Assembly: GCF_900104345.1 (NCBI RefSeq)
Contig: NZ_FNJN01000001.1
Location: 1-64,000, forward strand
Reading direction: 5' to 3'
Source: Microbacterium testaceum StLB037
GTDB lineage: Bacteria; Actinomycetota; Actinomycetes; Actinomycetales; Microbacteriaceae
DNA length: 64,000 bases
Shown here: positions 56,771-64,000 of the stretch, piece by piece
Numbering within the stretch: position 1 is the stretch's first letter
How the letters are laid out: each line of letters starts with the position of its first letter
Notes under the pieces: model-generated
What the model was told of the DNA's origin: nothing
Seen by the model: only the letters and a program-made list of their open reading frames with translations
The model's database searches: none
Program-made: the position numbers and the translations under genes

Positions 56771-57135
56771 GCACATCTCCTGCAACCCGCGGTTCTCGGG
56801 CCCTTCGGAGGGCCCGGACGGGCCTGATTGCAGGAGTTGTGCGCGCCGGGGCCCCGGAAGCGGGGTGTCTGGGCCGGCTTCAGGGCGGAAGTCCTGTGTG
56901 GTGTCCGGATGCAGGGACCACGGCCGTTGATCGAGCGACGGTTCGGCACGGGCCGCTCAGCCGGTCTTCCCGGGCTGGGCGGTCGGCCCTAGGTGCGCCG
57001 AGCTGTCGGCACAACTCCTGCAATCAGCGGCTCTCGGGCCCTTCGGAGGGCCCGGACGGGCCGGATTGCAGGAGTTGTGCGCGCCGGGGCCCAGGAAGCG
57101 GAGTGTCTGGGCCGGCTTCAGTGCGGAAGTCCTGC
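56771..57135. repeat. Two copies of a 127-bp palindromic intergenic element
   Basis: Copy 1 (56771-56897) and copy 2 (57009-57135) share most of their sequence. In copy 2, GCACAACTCCTGCAATC (57009-57025) is the exact reverse complement of GATTGCAGGAGTTGTGC (57064-57080), and GGGCCCT/AGGGCCC forms an inner hairpin. In copy 1 the left arm has three or four changes and the right arm is intact. The rest of the gap between icd and the transpeptidase gene holds only the two terminators. It resembles REP/MITE-type elements. Confidence 0.8.
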
Positions 57136-57186
57136 GTTCGGTCGCGGCGGGGCGACGCGAGACGCGAGGCGCGCAGGGAGAAAAGC

Positions 57187-57218
57187 AGAGGGGCGGATGC
57201 CGAAGCATCCGCCCCTCT
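57187..57218 (-). terminator. Terminator of the L,D-transpeptidase gene
   Basis: AGAGGGGCGGATGC (57187-57200) pairs with GCATCCGCCCCTCT (57205-57218), loop CGAA. On the minus strand it is followed by CTTTT. It ends 15 bases before the stop codon at 57233. Confidence 0.85.
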
Positions 57219-57232
57219 TCAGGGATCCGGGC

Positions 57233-58633
57233 TCAGTAGTGGACCGAGACCTCGGTACCGCGGTAGGCCCAGTCGTACAGCTCCTTGGCCTGCGGGATGG
57301 TCATGTTGATGCAGCCGTGGCTCATCGGCGTGCCGAAGTTGTTGTGCCAGTACGTGCCGTGGAAGCCCTCGTCGCCGTTGAAGTACGCGACCCAGGGGAC
57401 GTCCTTGGTGCAGTAGTCGTAGCCGGGGACGCAGCCCATGTCCTGCATCGCGGTCTTCCAGCCGATGCGGAAGTCACCGGTGTGGGTGGCGTGATCGCCC
57501 GCGCCCGACGAGATCGTGTACGTGCGGTACACCTGGCCGTTCTGCCACAGCGTGGTGGTCTGCGTGCTGAGGTTGACGTCGATGCGGCGCTCGGTCTTGG
57601 TGGTGTCGAACGGCGTCTCGGTCACGGGCAGGGCGTAGCGACCGTTGCCCTCGGCGAGCTGCTTCGCGAAGGCTGCGGCCACCCCACTGGTGTCGCCGAG
57701 CGCGCGGCCCGTCTGCCCCTCGGTGAGCGCCTTGATGACCTCTCCGCCGGTGTCGACGATCACGTCGGCGTTGACGGCGGCGCGGTCGACCGCACCCGGG
57801 AGGCCCGCGACGGCGGACTGGATCGCGGCCTGATCGGCCGAGATGGCGAAGTCGCCCTTGCCGTCGGGGGTGACCGTGAGCCACGAAGCGGCGGTCGCTC
57901 GGTCGACGGGGACGGTGCGCTCCTCGCCGACGTAGAAGCCGACCGAATCCAGGATGCCGTTGAGCGTGGCGACAGCGGCGCCGGCCTCGTCGGTCGAGAC
58001 GGGGGCGTCGACGGGCACGAGGCTCGCGGTGACGGTCGCGGTGCTCTGGCCCGCGTCGAACGCGGACTGGAGGGCCGCTGTCACGGCGGCGACGTCGATG
58101 CCCTCGCCGGCTTCGGCGGGGGTGGCGACGTACGCCTGCGAGCCCGCGTCGTACGCGATGGAAGCGTCGACGGGCGCGCGGTAGGTGCCGGGGGCGCGGT
58201 TCTTCAGCGCGGTGGCGGCCTCGTCGGCGTTCACCTGCACCTGCACGCCGGTGCCCTCGGGGAACCACGAAGCGGGCTTCCACATGGGGTTGTCGGCGAA
58301 GGCCTTATCGGCGAGGGCGGCGGCGTCGACGGTCGCGCCGAGGTCGGCTCCCGTGACGGTGACAGCGCCGGCGGGGGAGTCGACGGTGATCGCGGTCTCG
58401 GCCAGGCGGTTCGAGATCGCCTGGGCGGCGGCGCCGGCGGTCAGGCCGCCGATCTGCACGCCCGCGACCGATGCACCCGGTGCGATCAGCACGAGGGAGG
58501 CGGCGATGAGAGCCACGGCCGTCGCGCCGGCGGGGATGCCGATCCAGAGGCCGGAACGGTTCTTGCGCTTCGTCGGCTCGGGCGGTGCCCAGGCGTAGGT
58601 CGCGCCGTCGGTGCCAGGTGCGCCGTCGGTCAT
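57233..58633 (-). CDS. L,D-transpeptidase with peptidoglycan-binding repeats
   Basis: The 466-residue protein has a short cytoplasmic N-terminus, one membrane anchor (about 30-52), a long region with two PG_binding_4/VanW-like repeats (GGLTAGAAAQAISNRLAE; LGATVDAAALADKAFADNP) and a C-terminal YkuD catalytic domain. The active site is MSHGCINM with C441 and the preceding GFHGTYWHNNFG. It makes 3-3 cross-links or attaches proteins in the cell wall, outside the membrane. Two extra Cys (MGCVPGYDYC) may form a disulfide. Confidence 0.93.
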   Translation of the reverse strand: MTDGAPGTDGATYAWAPPEPTKRKNRSGLWIGIPAGATAVALIAASLVLIAPGASVAGVQIGGLTAGAAAQAISNRLAETAITVDSPAGAVTVTGADLGATVDAAALADKAFADNPMWKPASWFPEGTGVQVQVNADEAATALKNRAPGTYRAPVDASIAYDAGSQAYVATPAEAGEGIDVAAVTAALQSAFDAGQSTATVTASLVPVDAPVSTDEAGAAVATLNGILDSVGFYVGEERTVPVDRATAASWLTVTPDGKGDFAISADQAAIQSAVAGLPGAVDRAAVNADVIVDTGGEVIKALTEGQTGRALGDTSGVAAAFAKQLAEGNGRYALPVTETPFDTTKTERRIDVNLSTQTTTLWQNGQVYRTYTISSGAGDHATHTGDFRIGWKTAMQDMGCVPGYDYCTKDVPWVAYFNGDEGFHGTYWHNNFGTPMSHGCINMTIPQAKELYDWAYRGTEVSVHY

Positions 58634-58760
58634 AAGTCAAACCCCCCGATAGTCAGTCTTCCTATGCTACGAGCGGATGTTGCGCGTACACCGTGAGCAA
58701 TATCACGGTCTGATCACGTCGGTGGCGCGACGCGGCCGGAACGGCCGCGCAACGCACCGC

Positions 58761-60176
58761 TCAGGGGGTGAAGACCTTGCCCGGATTCAAGATGCCGAGC
58801 GGGTCGAAGACCCGGGCGATGTCGCGCTGCAGAGTCCACTGGTCGTCGCCGAGCTCATCGGCGAGCCAGCGCCGCTTGAGCACGCCGATCCCGTGCTCTC
58901 CGGTGAGGGTGCCGCCCAGCGCCAGTGCCGCGCGGAAGAGTTCCTCCGCCGCCTCCCACACGATCGGCGGCACCTCGGGCCCCTCGAACACGAAGTTGGG
59001 GTGCAGGTTGCCGTCGCCCGCGTGGGCGACCGCGGGGATGACGAGGCCGAACTCGCGCTCGATCCGCGCAATCTCGTCGAACATGTCGGGCAGGGCGCTG
59101 CGCGGCACCGCCACGTCTTCGATGAGGGTCGTGCCGAGGGTCTCCATCGCGGGATGCATCGCGCGGCGGACGGCCAGCAGCGCCTCGCCCTCCGCTGCAT
59201 CGGCGGCGACGGTCACCGTGCCTCCGGCGGCGCGCAGCACCTCGGCGACCGCGCGCGCCTCGTCGACGGCGACGGGTCCGTCGGTCTGCACGGTCAGCTG
59301 GGCGGCGCCGGCGACGGGGGCCGGCAGCGACAGCAGGCGGTGCACGGCCGCGAGGCTCGTGGCATCCATCAGCTCCATGATCGCGGGCTGGATACCGGAT
59401 GCCGTGACCGCGGCCGACGCCACGGCCGCGGCCCGCACGCCCTCGAACAGGGCCGTGAGGGTCACGCGCTCGCCCTCGACGAGGCGACGGAGCTTGAGCG
59501 TCGCGCCGACGACGACACCGAGCGTTCCCTCCGACCCGATGACCAGGGAGGTCAGGTCGAGGCCGGTCACGCCCTTGACACTGCGGTGACCGAGGTGGAG
59601 GAGGCGCCCGTCGGCGAGCACCAGGTCGACACCGAGCACCGCGTCGCGCACCACGCCGTACTTCGCGCACAGCAGGCCGCCCGCGCCGGTGGCGATGTTG
59701 CCGCCGACGGTCGAGATGGCCCGGCTCGCGGGATCCGGCGCCCACCACACCCCGTGCGGTTCGAGCTGTGCGTTGAGATCGGCGTTCAGGATGCCGGGTT
59801 CGACGACGGCCAGCAGATCGTCGGGGCGCACCTCGAGCATGCGGTCCATGCCGCGCAGCGACAGGCTGATCTCGCCGCCGCCGGTGTTCGCGCCTCCGGC
59901 GAGGCCGGTGCCCGCTCCGCGCGGGACCACCGGGGTGCGGGTGGCCGTGGCGACGCGCATGACCGCTTGGACATCGGCGATGGATCCCGCGTGCACGACC
60001 GCGAGGGGGAGTCCCTCGGCGGCGTGGCCCGACTTGTCGGCCCGCGCGGCGTCGAGGGCCGCGGGCGAGGTGTCGACGCGCTCGCCGAGCTCGGCCCGCA
60101 GAAGCTCGAGCGTGCGGTCAGCCGCCGCCCGGGAGCGCGCGGACGGCGCGGAATCCGCCGTCCCGTCGGGCGTCAT
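58761..60176 (-). CDS. FAD-linked oxidase, glycolate oxidase GlcD-like
   Basis: The 471-residue enzyme has the VAO/PCMH FAD-binding domain (TPVVPRGAGTGLAGGANTGG; ISTVGGNIATGAGGLLCAKY; DLTSLVIGSEGTLGVVVGAT) and the C-terminal FAD-oxidase domain (IPAVAHAGDGNLHPNFVFEG; LTGEHGIGVLKRRWLADELG). Members oxidise glycolate, D-lactate or other 2-hydroxy acids; the substrate cannot be told here. The ATG overlaps the stop of the YrdB gene by four bases. Confidence 0.9.
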   Translation of the reverse strand: MTPDGTADSAPSARSRAAADRTLELLRAELGERVDTSPAALDAARADKSGHAAEGLPLAVVHAGSIADVQAVMRVATATRTPVVPRGAGTGLAGGANTGGGEISLSLRGMDRMLEVRPDDLLAVVEPGILNADLNAQLEPHGVWWAPDPASRAISTVGGNIATGAGGLLCAKYGVVRDAVLGVDLVLADGRLLHLGHRSVKGVTGLDLTSLVIGSEGTLGVVVGATLKLRRLVEGERVTLTALFEGVRAAAVASAAVTASGIQPAIMELMDATSLAAVHRLLSLPAPVAGAAQLTVQTDGPVAVDEARAVAEVLRAAGGTVTVAADAAEGEALLAVRRAMHPAMETLGTTLIEDVAVPRSALPDMFDEIARIEREFGLVIPAVAHAGDGNLHPNFVFEGPEVPPIVWEAAEELFRAALALGGTLTGEHGIGVLKRRWLADELGDDQWTLQRDIARVFDPLGILNPGKVFTP

Positions 60177-60559
60177 GCCAGGCGCCGGCGGCCGTTCAGA
60201 GCGCCTAGGACGACGGCGACGATCGCGAAGATGAGGCCGACCCAGGCCTGACCCATGCTCCACCAGGCCACCGTGGCGGCGGCGTAGACGAACAGTTCGA
60301 CGAGGGCGCGCACGAACGGGTGCACGGCGAGAACGGCGCGCGGCGAGACGAAGAGCGCCCACACCAGGATCGCCAGGGCCGGGGCGCCGATGCCGGCCAC
60401 GATGTTCCAGGGGAACGGCCAGGCCAGGAAGCCCCAGACCGCGAGGGTCACGAAGGCGAACAGGCCGCAGACGACGCTGCCGATCTCCCACGCCGACGGC
60501 CGGGGGCGCATGCCGGGAGCGAGAGGCGCCTGGGCGCGGACGTTGCGGGAGTCGGTCAC
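60173..60559 (-). CDS. YrdB-family (DUF2568) membrane protein
   Basis: The 128-residue protein has four membrane helices ([71 protein letters not shown]). The family is DUF2568/YrdB, function unknown. It is co-transcribed with the GlcD-like gene. Confidence 0.8.
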   Translation of the reverse strand: MTDSRNVRAQAPLAPGMRPRPSAWEIGSVVCGLFAFVTLAVWGFLAWPFPWNIVAGIGAPALAILVWALFVSPRAVLAVHPFVRALVELFVYAAATVAWWSMGQAWVGLIFAIVAVVLGALNGRRRLA

Positions 60560-60725
60560 CCCGCCATTTTACGCGGGCCTCGGGCCGCGGCATCCGCGAT
60601 CCCTCGGCGTCGAGCCGACGGCGGCGCGATCGAGGCCCGGCCGAAGGGACCGGACCCCGGTGGGGCGGAACCTGTGGAGGAACGGTGGATGCCACGACGC
60701 GTGGGGCCGCGGGGGGTTTACCCGC

Positions 60726-60731
60726 TAAAGT
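60726..60731 (+). promoter_or_regulatory. Candidate -10 of the glyA transcript
   Basis: TAAAGT lies immediately before the ZTP riboswitch, which would put the transcription start near 60737. No convincing -35 was seen. The rest of the gap back to 60560 has no recognisable feature. Confidence 0.45.
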
Positions 60732-60815
60732 GGCACCGTCGCGACTGGCGTTGAGGTGGGGAACCACCGGGGAGCGACCGCTTGACGGTATTCGACCGCA
60801 CGCCTGGGTCGATGC
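60732..60815 (+). ncRNA. ZTP (pfl) riboswitch upstream of glyA
   Basis: The core elements stand in the right order. CGCGACTGGCG opens P1/P2, GGTGGGGAACCACC is a hairpin, GGGGAGC is the conserved joining segment, and CCGCACGCCTGGGTCG is the second subdomain with the conserved CCTGGG pseudoknot strand. ZTP riboswitches sense ZMP/ZTP, which accumulates when 10-formyl-THF is short, and turn on glyA, folD and pur genes. It is about 60 bases before the glyA start. Confidence 0.9.
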
Positions 60816-60873
60816 GGTATCTACGCGGGCTCGCCGAGCCCGCGGCATCCGGAACCATCGTCAAGGAGATCGC

Positions 60874-62148
60874 ATGACCGATCCGTACTTCAACGCCCCC
60901 CTCTCCGAGGTCGACCCCGAGATCGCCGAGGTCCTCGAGCGCGAACTCAACCGCCAGCGCGGCTTCCTCGAGATGATCGCGTCCGAGAACTTCGTCCCCG
61001 TGTCGGTGCTGCAGTCGCAGGGCTCGGTGCTGACCAACAAGTACGCCGAGGGCTACCCCGGTCGTCGCTACTACGGCGGCTGCGAAGAGGTCGACGTCGC
61101 CGAGTCGCTCGCCATCGAGCGCGCCAAGCAGCTGTTCGGCGCCGAGTTCGCCAACGTTCAGCCCCACTCGGGCGCCTCGGCCAACGCCGCGGTGCTGCAC
61201 GCGATCGCCCGCCCCGGTGACACGCTGCTGGGCCTCGCCCTCGACCAGGGCGGTCACCTGACCCACGGCATGAAGATCAACTTCTCTGGCCGTCTGTACG
61301 ACATCGTCGCCTACGGCGTCGACCCCGAGACCAGCATCATCGACATGGACGAGGTGCGCCGCCTCGCCCTCGAGCACAAGCCGAAGGTCATCATCGCCGG
61401 CTGGTCGGCCTACCCCCGCCAGCTCGACTTCGCCGCCTTCCGCGCGATCGCCGACGAGGTGGGCGCCCTGCTGTGGGTCGACATGGCGCACTTCGCCGGT
61501 CTCGTCGCCGCGGGCGTGCACCCCTCGCCGATCCCGCACGCGCACGTCGTCTCGACCACCGTGCACAAGACGATCGGCGGCCCGCGCTCGGGCCTCATCC
61601 TCACCAACGACGCCGACCTGGCCAAGAAGATCAACACCGCGGTCTTCCCCGGCCAGCAGGGCGGCCCGCTCATGCACGTCATCGCCGCGAAGGCGACGGC
61701 GTTCAAGCTCGCGATGACGCCCGAGTTCACAGAACGCCAGGAGCGCACCCTGCGCGGAGCGTCGATCCTCGCCGACCGCCTCACGCAGGACGACGTGAAG
61801 AACGCCGGCATCGCCGTGCGCTCGGGCGGCACCGACGTGCACCTCGTGCTCGTCGACCTGCGCGAGGCCGCGATCGACGGCAAGCAGGCCGAAGACCTGC
61901 TGCACGACATCCACATCACGGTCAACCGCAACGCGGTGCCGAACGACCCGCGTCCGCCGATGGTGACCTCGGGTCTGCGCATCGGCACGCCGGCGCTCGC
62001 GACCCGCGGCTTCGGCGACGCGGAGTTCACCGAGGTGGCCGACATCATCGCGCTCGCGCTGATCCCCGGCGCCGACGTCGAGGCCCTGCGCGCGCGCGTC
62101 GCGACCCTCGCCGACGCCTTCCCGCTGTACCCCGACCTGCAGCAGTGA
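60874..62148 (+). CDS. glyA: Serine hydroxymethyltransferase
   Basis: The 424-residue PLP enzyme converts serine and THF to glycine and 5,10-methylene-[54 protein letters not shown] and [17 protein letters not shown] (PLP-binding Lys in HKT) are family hallmarks. AAGGAG stands before the ATG. A ZTP riboswitch lies in its leader. Confidence 0.98.
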   Translation: MTDPYFNAPLSEVDPEIAEVLERELNRQRGFLEMIASENFVPVSVLQSQGSVLTNKYAEGYPGRRYYGGCEEVDVAESLAIERAKQLFGAEFANVQPHSGASANAAVLHAIARPGDTLLGLALDQGGHLTHGMKINFSGRLYDIVAYGVDPETSIIDMDEVRRLALEHKPKVIIAGWSAYPRQLDFAAFRAIADEVGALLWVDMAHFAGLVAAGVHPSPIPHAHVVSTTVHKTIGGPRSGLILTNDADLAKKINTAVFPGQQGGPLMHVIAAKATAFKLAMTPEFTERQERTLRGASILADRLTQDDVKNAGIAVRSGGTDVHLVLVDLREAAIDGKQAEDLLHDIHITVNRNAVPNDPRPPMVTSGLRIGTPALATRGFGDAEFTEVADIIALALIPGADVEALRARVATLADAFPLYPDLQQ

Positions 62149-62415
62149 CCCCCGGCCGGGGCGGGGCTGCTGCGGCGGCCCCGTCCCGGTGGGCGGCCGC
62201 TCTTCGCGCGACGCCGGGTGCCGGCATCCGGCCCCCGCTTCCCGCCGCGCAGCCCGCGCGTCGCATTCGCGCGGCGCCCAGCCGCGACAAACGCTCTTTC
62301 TTCCGAAACACGGTGCGAGGCGGCGCGTCTCGACAGGATCGGCGTTTATCGCCGAGGGGTTGCGGGGCGGCGACTTCGCGACACCACGAACGACAGACAC
62401 AGAACGAGGGATGCC

Positions 62416-63300
62416 ATGACGGCGACGATTCTCGACGGTAAGGCCGCGTCGGCGGCGATCAAGGCGGAGCTCACCGAGCGCGTCGCGGCTCTGCGCGAAC
62501 GCGGCATCGTGCCGGGCATCGCCACCGTGCTCGTGGGCGCCGACCCCGCTTCGCAGCTGTACGTCGGTATGAAGCACAAGCAGTCCGAGGCGATCGGCAT
62601 GAACTCGATCCAGGTCGAGCTGCCCGCCGAGACCACACAGGAAGAGGTCGAGGCCGTCATCGACCGGCTCAACGCCGATCCCGCCTGCCACGGCTACATC
62701 GTGCAGCTGCCGCTGCCGAAGCACATCGACACCGATCGCGTCCTGGAGCGCATCGATCCGGCGAAGGATGCCGACGGCCTGCACCCCACGAACCTCGGTC
62801 GTCTGGTGCTCAACGTCAACGCCCCGATCCACACGCCCCTGCCGTGCACGCCGCGCGGGGTCATCGAGCTGCTGCTTCGCAACGACTACGACCTGAAGGG
62901 CAAAGAGGTCGTCGTCGTCGGCCGCGGCGTCACGATCGGCCGCTCGATCGGGCTGCTGCTGACCCGCCGCGAGATCAACGCCACCGTGACCCTCACCCAC
63001 ACCGGCACCGCCGACCTGGCGAAGCACCTGCGGGAGGCCGACGTGATCGTCGCCGCCGCGGGCGTGAAGCACATCGTGCGCGCGGAGGATGTCAAGCCCG
63101 GCGCGGCCGTCCTCGACGTGGGTGTCACGCGCGAGACCGACCCCGAGACCGGTAAGTCGCGCGTGTACGGCGACGTGCACCCCGACGTCGCCGACGTGGC
63201 CGGCTTCGTCTCGCCGAACCCCGGCGGTGTCGGACCCATGACCGTGGCCCTGCTGATGACCAACGTCGTCGAGGCGGCGGAGCGCGCCACCACCCCCTGA
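62416..63300 (+). CDS. folD: Methylenetetrahydrofolate dehydrogenase/cyclohydrolase
   Basis: The 294-residue enzyme converts 5,10-methylene-THF to 10-formyl-[23 protein letters not shown] with the catalytic Lys, [20 protein letters not shown] and [20 protein letters not shown] (NADP binding) identify it. It follows glyA by 267 bases and is probably in the same transcript, so the riboswitch may control it too. The enzymes of purN and purH consume its product. Confidence 0.98.
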   Translation: MTATILDGKAASAAIKAELTERVAALRERGIVPGIATVLVGADPASQLYVGMKHKQSEAIGMNSIQVELPAETTQEEVEAVIDRLNADPACHGYIVQLPLPKHIDTDRVLERIDPAKDADGLHPTNLGRLVLNVNAPIHTPLPCTPRGVIELLLRNDYDLKGKEVVVVGRGVTIGRSIGLLLTRREINATVTLTHTGTADLAKHLREADVIVAAAGVKHIVRAEDVKPGAAVLDVGVTRETDPETGKSRVYGDVHPDVADVAGFVSPNPGGVGPMTVALLMTNVVEAAERATTP

Positions 63301-63390
63301 CGGTGAACCACGCCATGCCGCCGGTTGAACAGACGGAGCGTCGCACGCAATGGGGAGGCGCGAGCGCGTGCGACGTGGCAAGGTTTTCTC

Positions 63391-63882
63391 ATGACTGAGT
63401 CCGTGCTGAACGACCTCCTCCGCCGCGTCACCGAGAGCGGCCTGCTCGAAGACGCCCAGATCGACGAAGACAGCGTCATCGGTTCCGGACACCTGGATGC
63501 CGCCGGCGTCGAGGTGGAGGTCGACCTCGACCCCGAGATCGACGAAGAAGAAGCCCCCGACCTCGACGCGATCACGAGCAACCTCAAGGACGTGCTCTCG
63601 GTCGGCGAGGAGCGCTGGCGCGCCATCGTCGAAGAGATCTCGAGCGACATCGAGGACGCGCTCGATGACGACGAGCTCGATGCCGACGTCGACCTGCGCA
63701 CCGACCTCGAAGCGATCGGCGTGGGCGTGTTCGCCGACGCGATCATCGTGGTCTTCGCCGGTCAGACCTCGTTCCCCGACGCTCTCGTGCACGTGCAGCT
63801 CACGCCCGAGCTCGAGGTCGAGGACATCGAGATCATCGGCGACGACGACGAAGACGACGACGAAGACGCCGACGAGGACTGA
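63391..63882 (+). CDS. Highly acidic hypothetical protein
   Basis: The 163-residue protein is very rich in Asp and Glu, ending in a run of DDD/DED repeats. It has no Cys and no family I recognise. A hydrophobic strand pair (VGVFADAIIVVFAGQTSF; ALVHVQLTPELEVEDIEI) suggests a small folded core between acidic segments. It lies 90 bases after folD. A shared hairpin follows. Confidence 0.75.
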   Translation: MTESVLNDLLRRVTESGLLEDAQIDEDSVIGSGHLDAAGVEVEVDLDPEIDEEEAPDLDAITSNLKDVLSVGEERWRAIVEEISSDIEDALDDDELDADVDLRTDLEAIGVGVFADAIIVVFAGQTSFPDALVHVQLTPELEVEDIEIIGDDDEDDDEDADED

Positions 63883-63892
63883 CTCCCGTTCG

Positions 63893-63923
63893 AAAGGGCC
63901 GCGCCGCATCGGCGCGGCCCTTT
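63893..63923. terminator. Bidirectional terminator
   Basis: AAAGGGCCGCGCC (63893-63905) pairs with GGCGCGGCCCTTT (63911-63923), giving A- and T-runs on both sides. It lies between the convergent acidic-protein gene and the partial gene at the window end. Confidence 0.85.
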
Positions 63924-63930
63924 CGCGTTC

Positions 63931-64000
63931 TCAGGCGGTGCCGCCGAGGGAGGCCTTCATCGACGTGATCCGCGCCTGCTCGTCGAAGTCGAAGGTGACC
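63931..64000 (-). CDS. C-terminal end of an unidentified protein, possibly NTF2-like (cut by window edge)
   Basis: The minus strand reads VTFDFDEQARITSMKASLGG followed by TA-stop at 63931. The TFDFDEQARITSMKA pattern is like the last strand of SnoaL/NTF2-like proteins. Only about 23 residues are visible. Confidence 0.45.
   Translation of the reverse strand, partial: VTFDFDEQARITSMKASLGGTA

Noticed and set aside
56690..57232. A CRISPR array in the repeat-rich gap after icd
   Set aside because: There are only two copies, they are 127 bases long and palindromic, and there are no short repeats with unique spacers or cas genes.
60718..63909. A 1063-codon minus-strand frame over glyA, folD and the acidic protein
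   Set aside because: It is the antisense of three recognisable plus-strand genes and has no domain of its own.

Overview
The window is high-GC (about 70%) DNA from an actinobacterium, most probably a Microbacterium or close Microbacteriaceae relative. The evidence is the codon use, the many GTG starts and 4-base ATGA/GTGA gene overlaps, and the presence of monomeric isocitrate dehydrogenase, DUF6350, DUF2510 and YrdB-family proteins. No rRNA, tRNA or CRISPR array was recognised.

Layout. 0-0.4 kb: the tail of an IS481-type transposase and its end repeats. 0.4-6.5 kb: a LysE-type exporter, then a minus-strand assimilatory nitrate operon (narK, nasC-like molybdoenzyme, nasB-like flavoprotein). 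6.8-9.3 kb: a visibly lower-GC two-gene island, an ASCH protein coupled to a GNAT-PIN fusion; this is the best candidate for an undescribed system. 9.6-15.3 kb: small accessory genes, including a protein that is about 29% methionine with 13 cysteines (copper-storage-like), a DUF2510-PASTA-Ltp membrane protein, a DUF1653 pair with a decayed partial copy, an SDR and an HxlR regulator. 15.5-20.5 kb: a NarL-type two-component system, a duplicated fragment of its regulator, and two frameshifted genes, so this stretch is decaying. 20.7-24.3 kb: RidA, a lipoprotein and sucCD. 24.8-26.7 kb: a purine permease and a DDN-like protein. 27-33.2 kb: a five-gene nitrite reductase/siroheme operon (nirB-nirD-cobA-hemD-cbiX), each pair joined by a 4-base overlap. 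33.3-39.3 kb: an arabinoside import and hydrolysis locus under a LacI regulator. 39.5-43.5 kb: DUF6350, purN, purH. 43.9-49.1 kb: an EamA transporter, DUF1697, a flavoprotein, and an AlkA/Ogt alkylation-repair pair. 49.2-53.1 kb: a heterodimeric ABC exporter behind a short leader ORF. 53.3-58.6 kb: GNAT, a hypothetical gene, icd and an L,D-transpeptidase. 58.8-64 kb: a glycolate-oxidase-like enzyme, YrdB, then glyA under a ZTP riboswitch, folD, an acidic protein and the end of a further gene.

How the genes work together. The nas operon reduces nitrate to nitrite; the nir operon reduces nitrite to ammonium and makes the siroheme that NirB needs. purN, purH, glyA and folD share the 10-formyl-tetrahydrofolate economy, and the ZTP riboswitch on glyA senses a purine-pathway intermediate. 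sucCD and icd carry nearly the same palindrome upstream, which suggests a shared TCA-cycle regulator. The LacI gene and the arabinoside operon share TTTACAACGTTGTAAA-type operators.

Two sequence-level patterns span the window. The heptamer GGATGCC/GGCATCC occurs about 100 times by eye, often as an inverted pair in terminators. Several long intergenic gaps carry paired, locus-specific direct repeats of about 60-130 bp.
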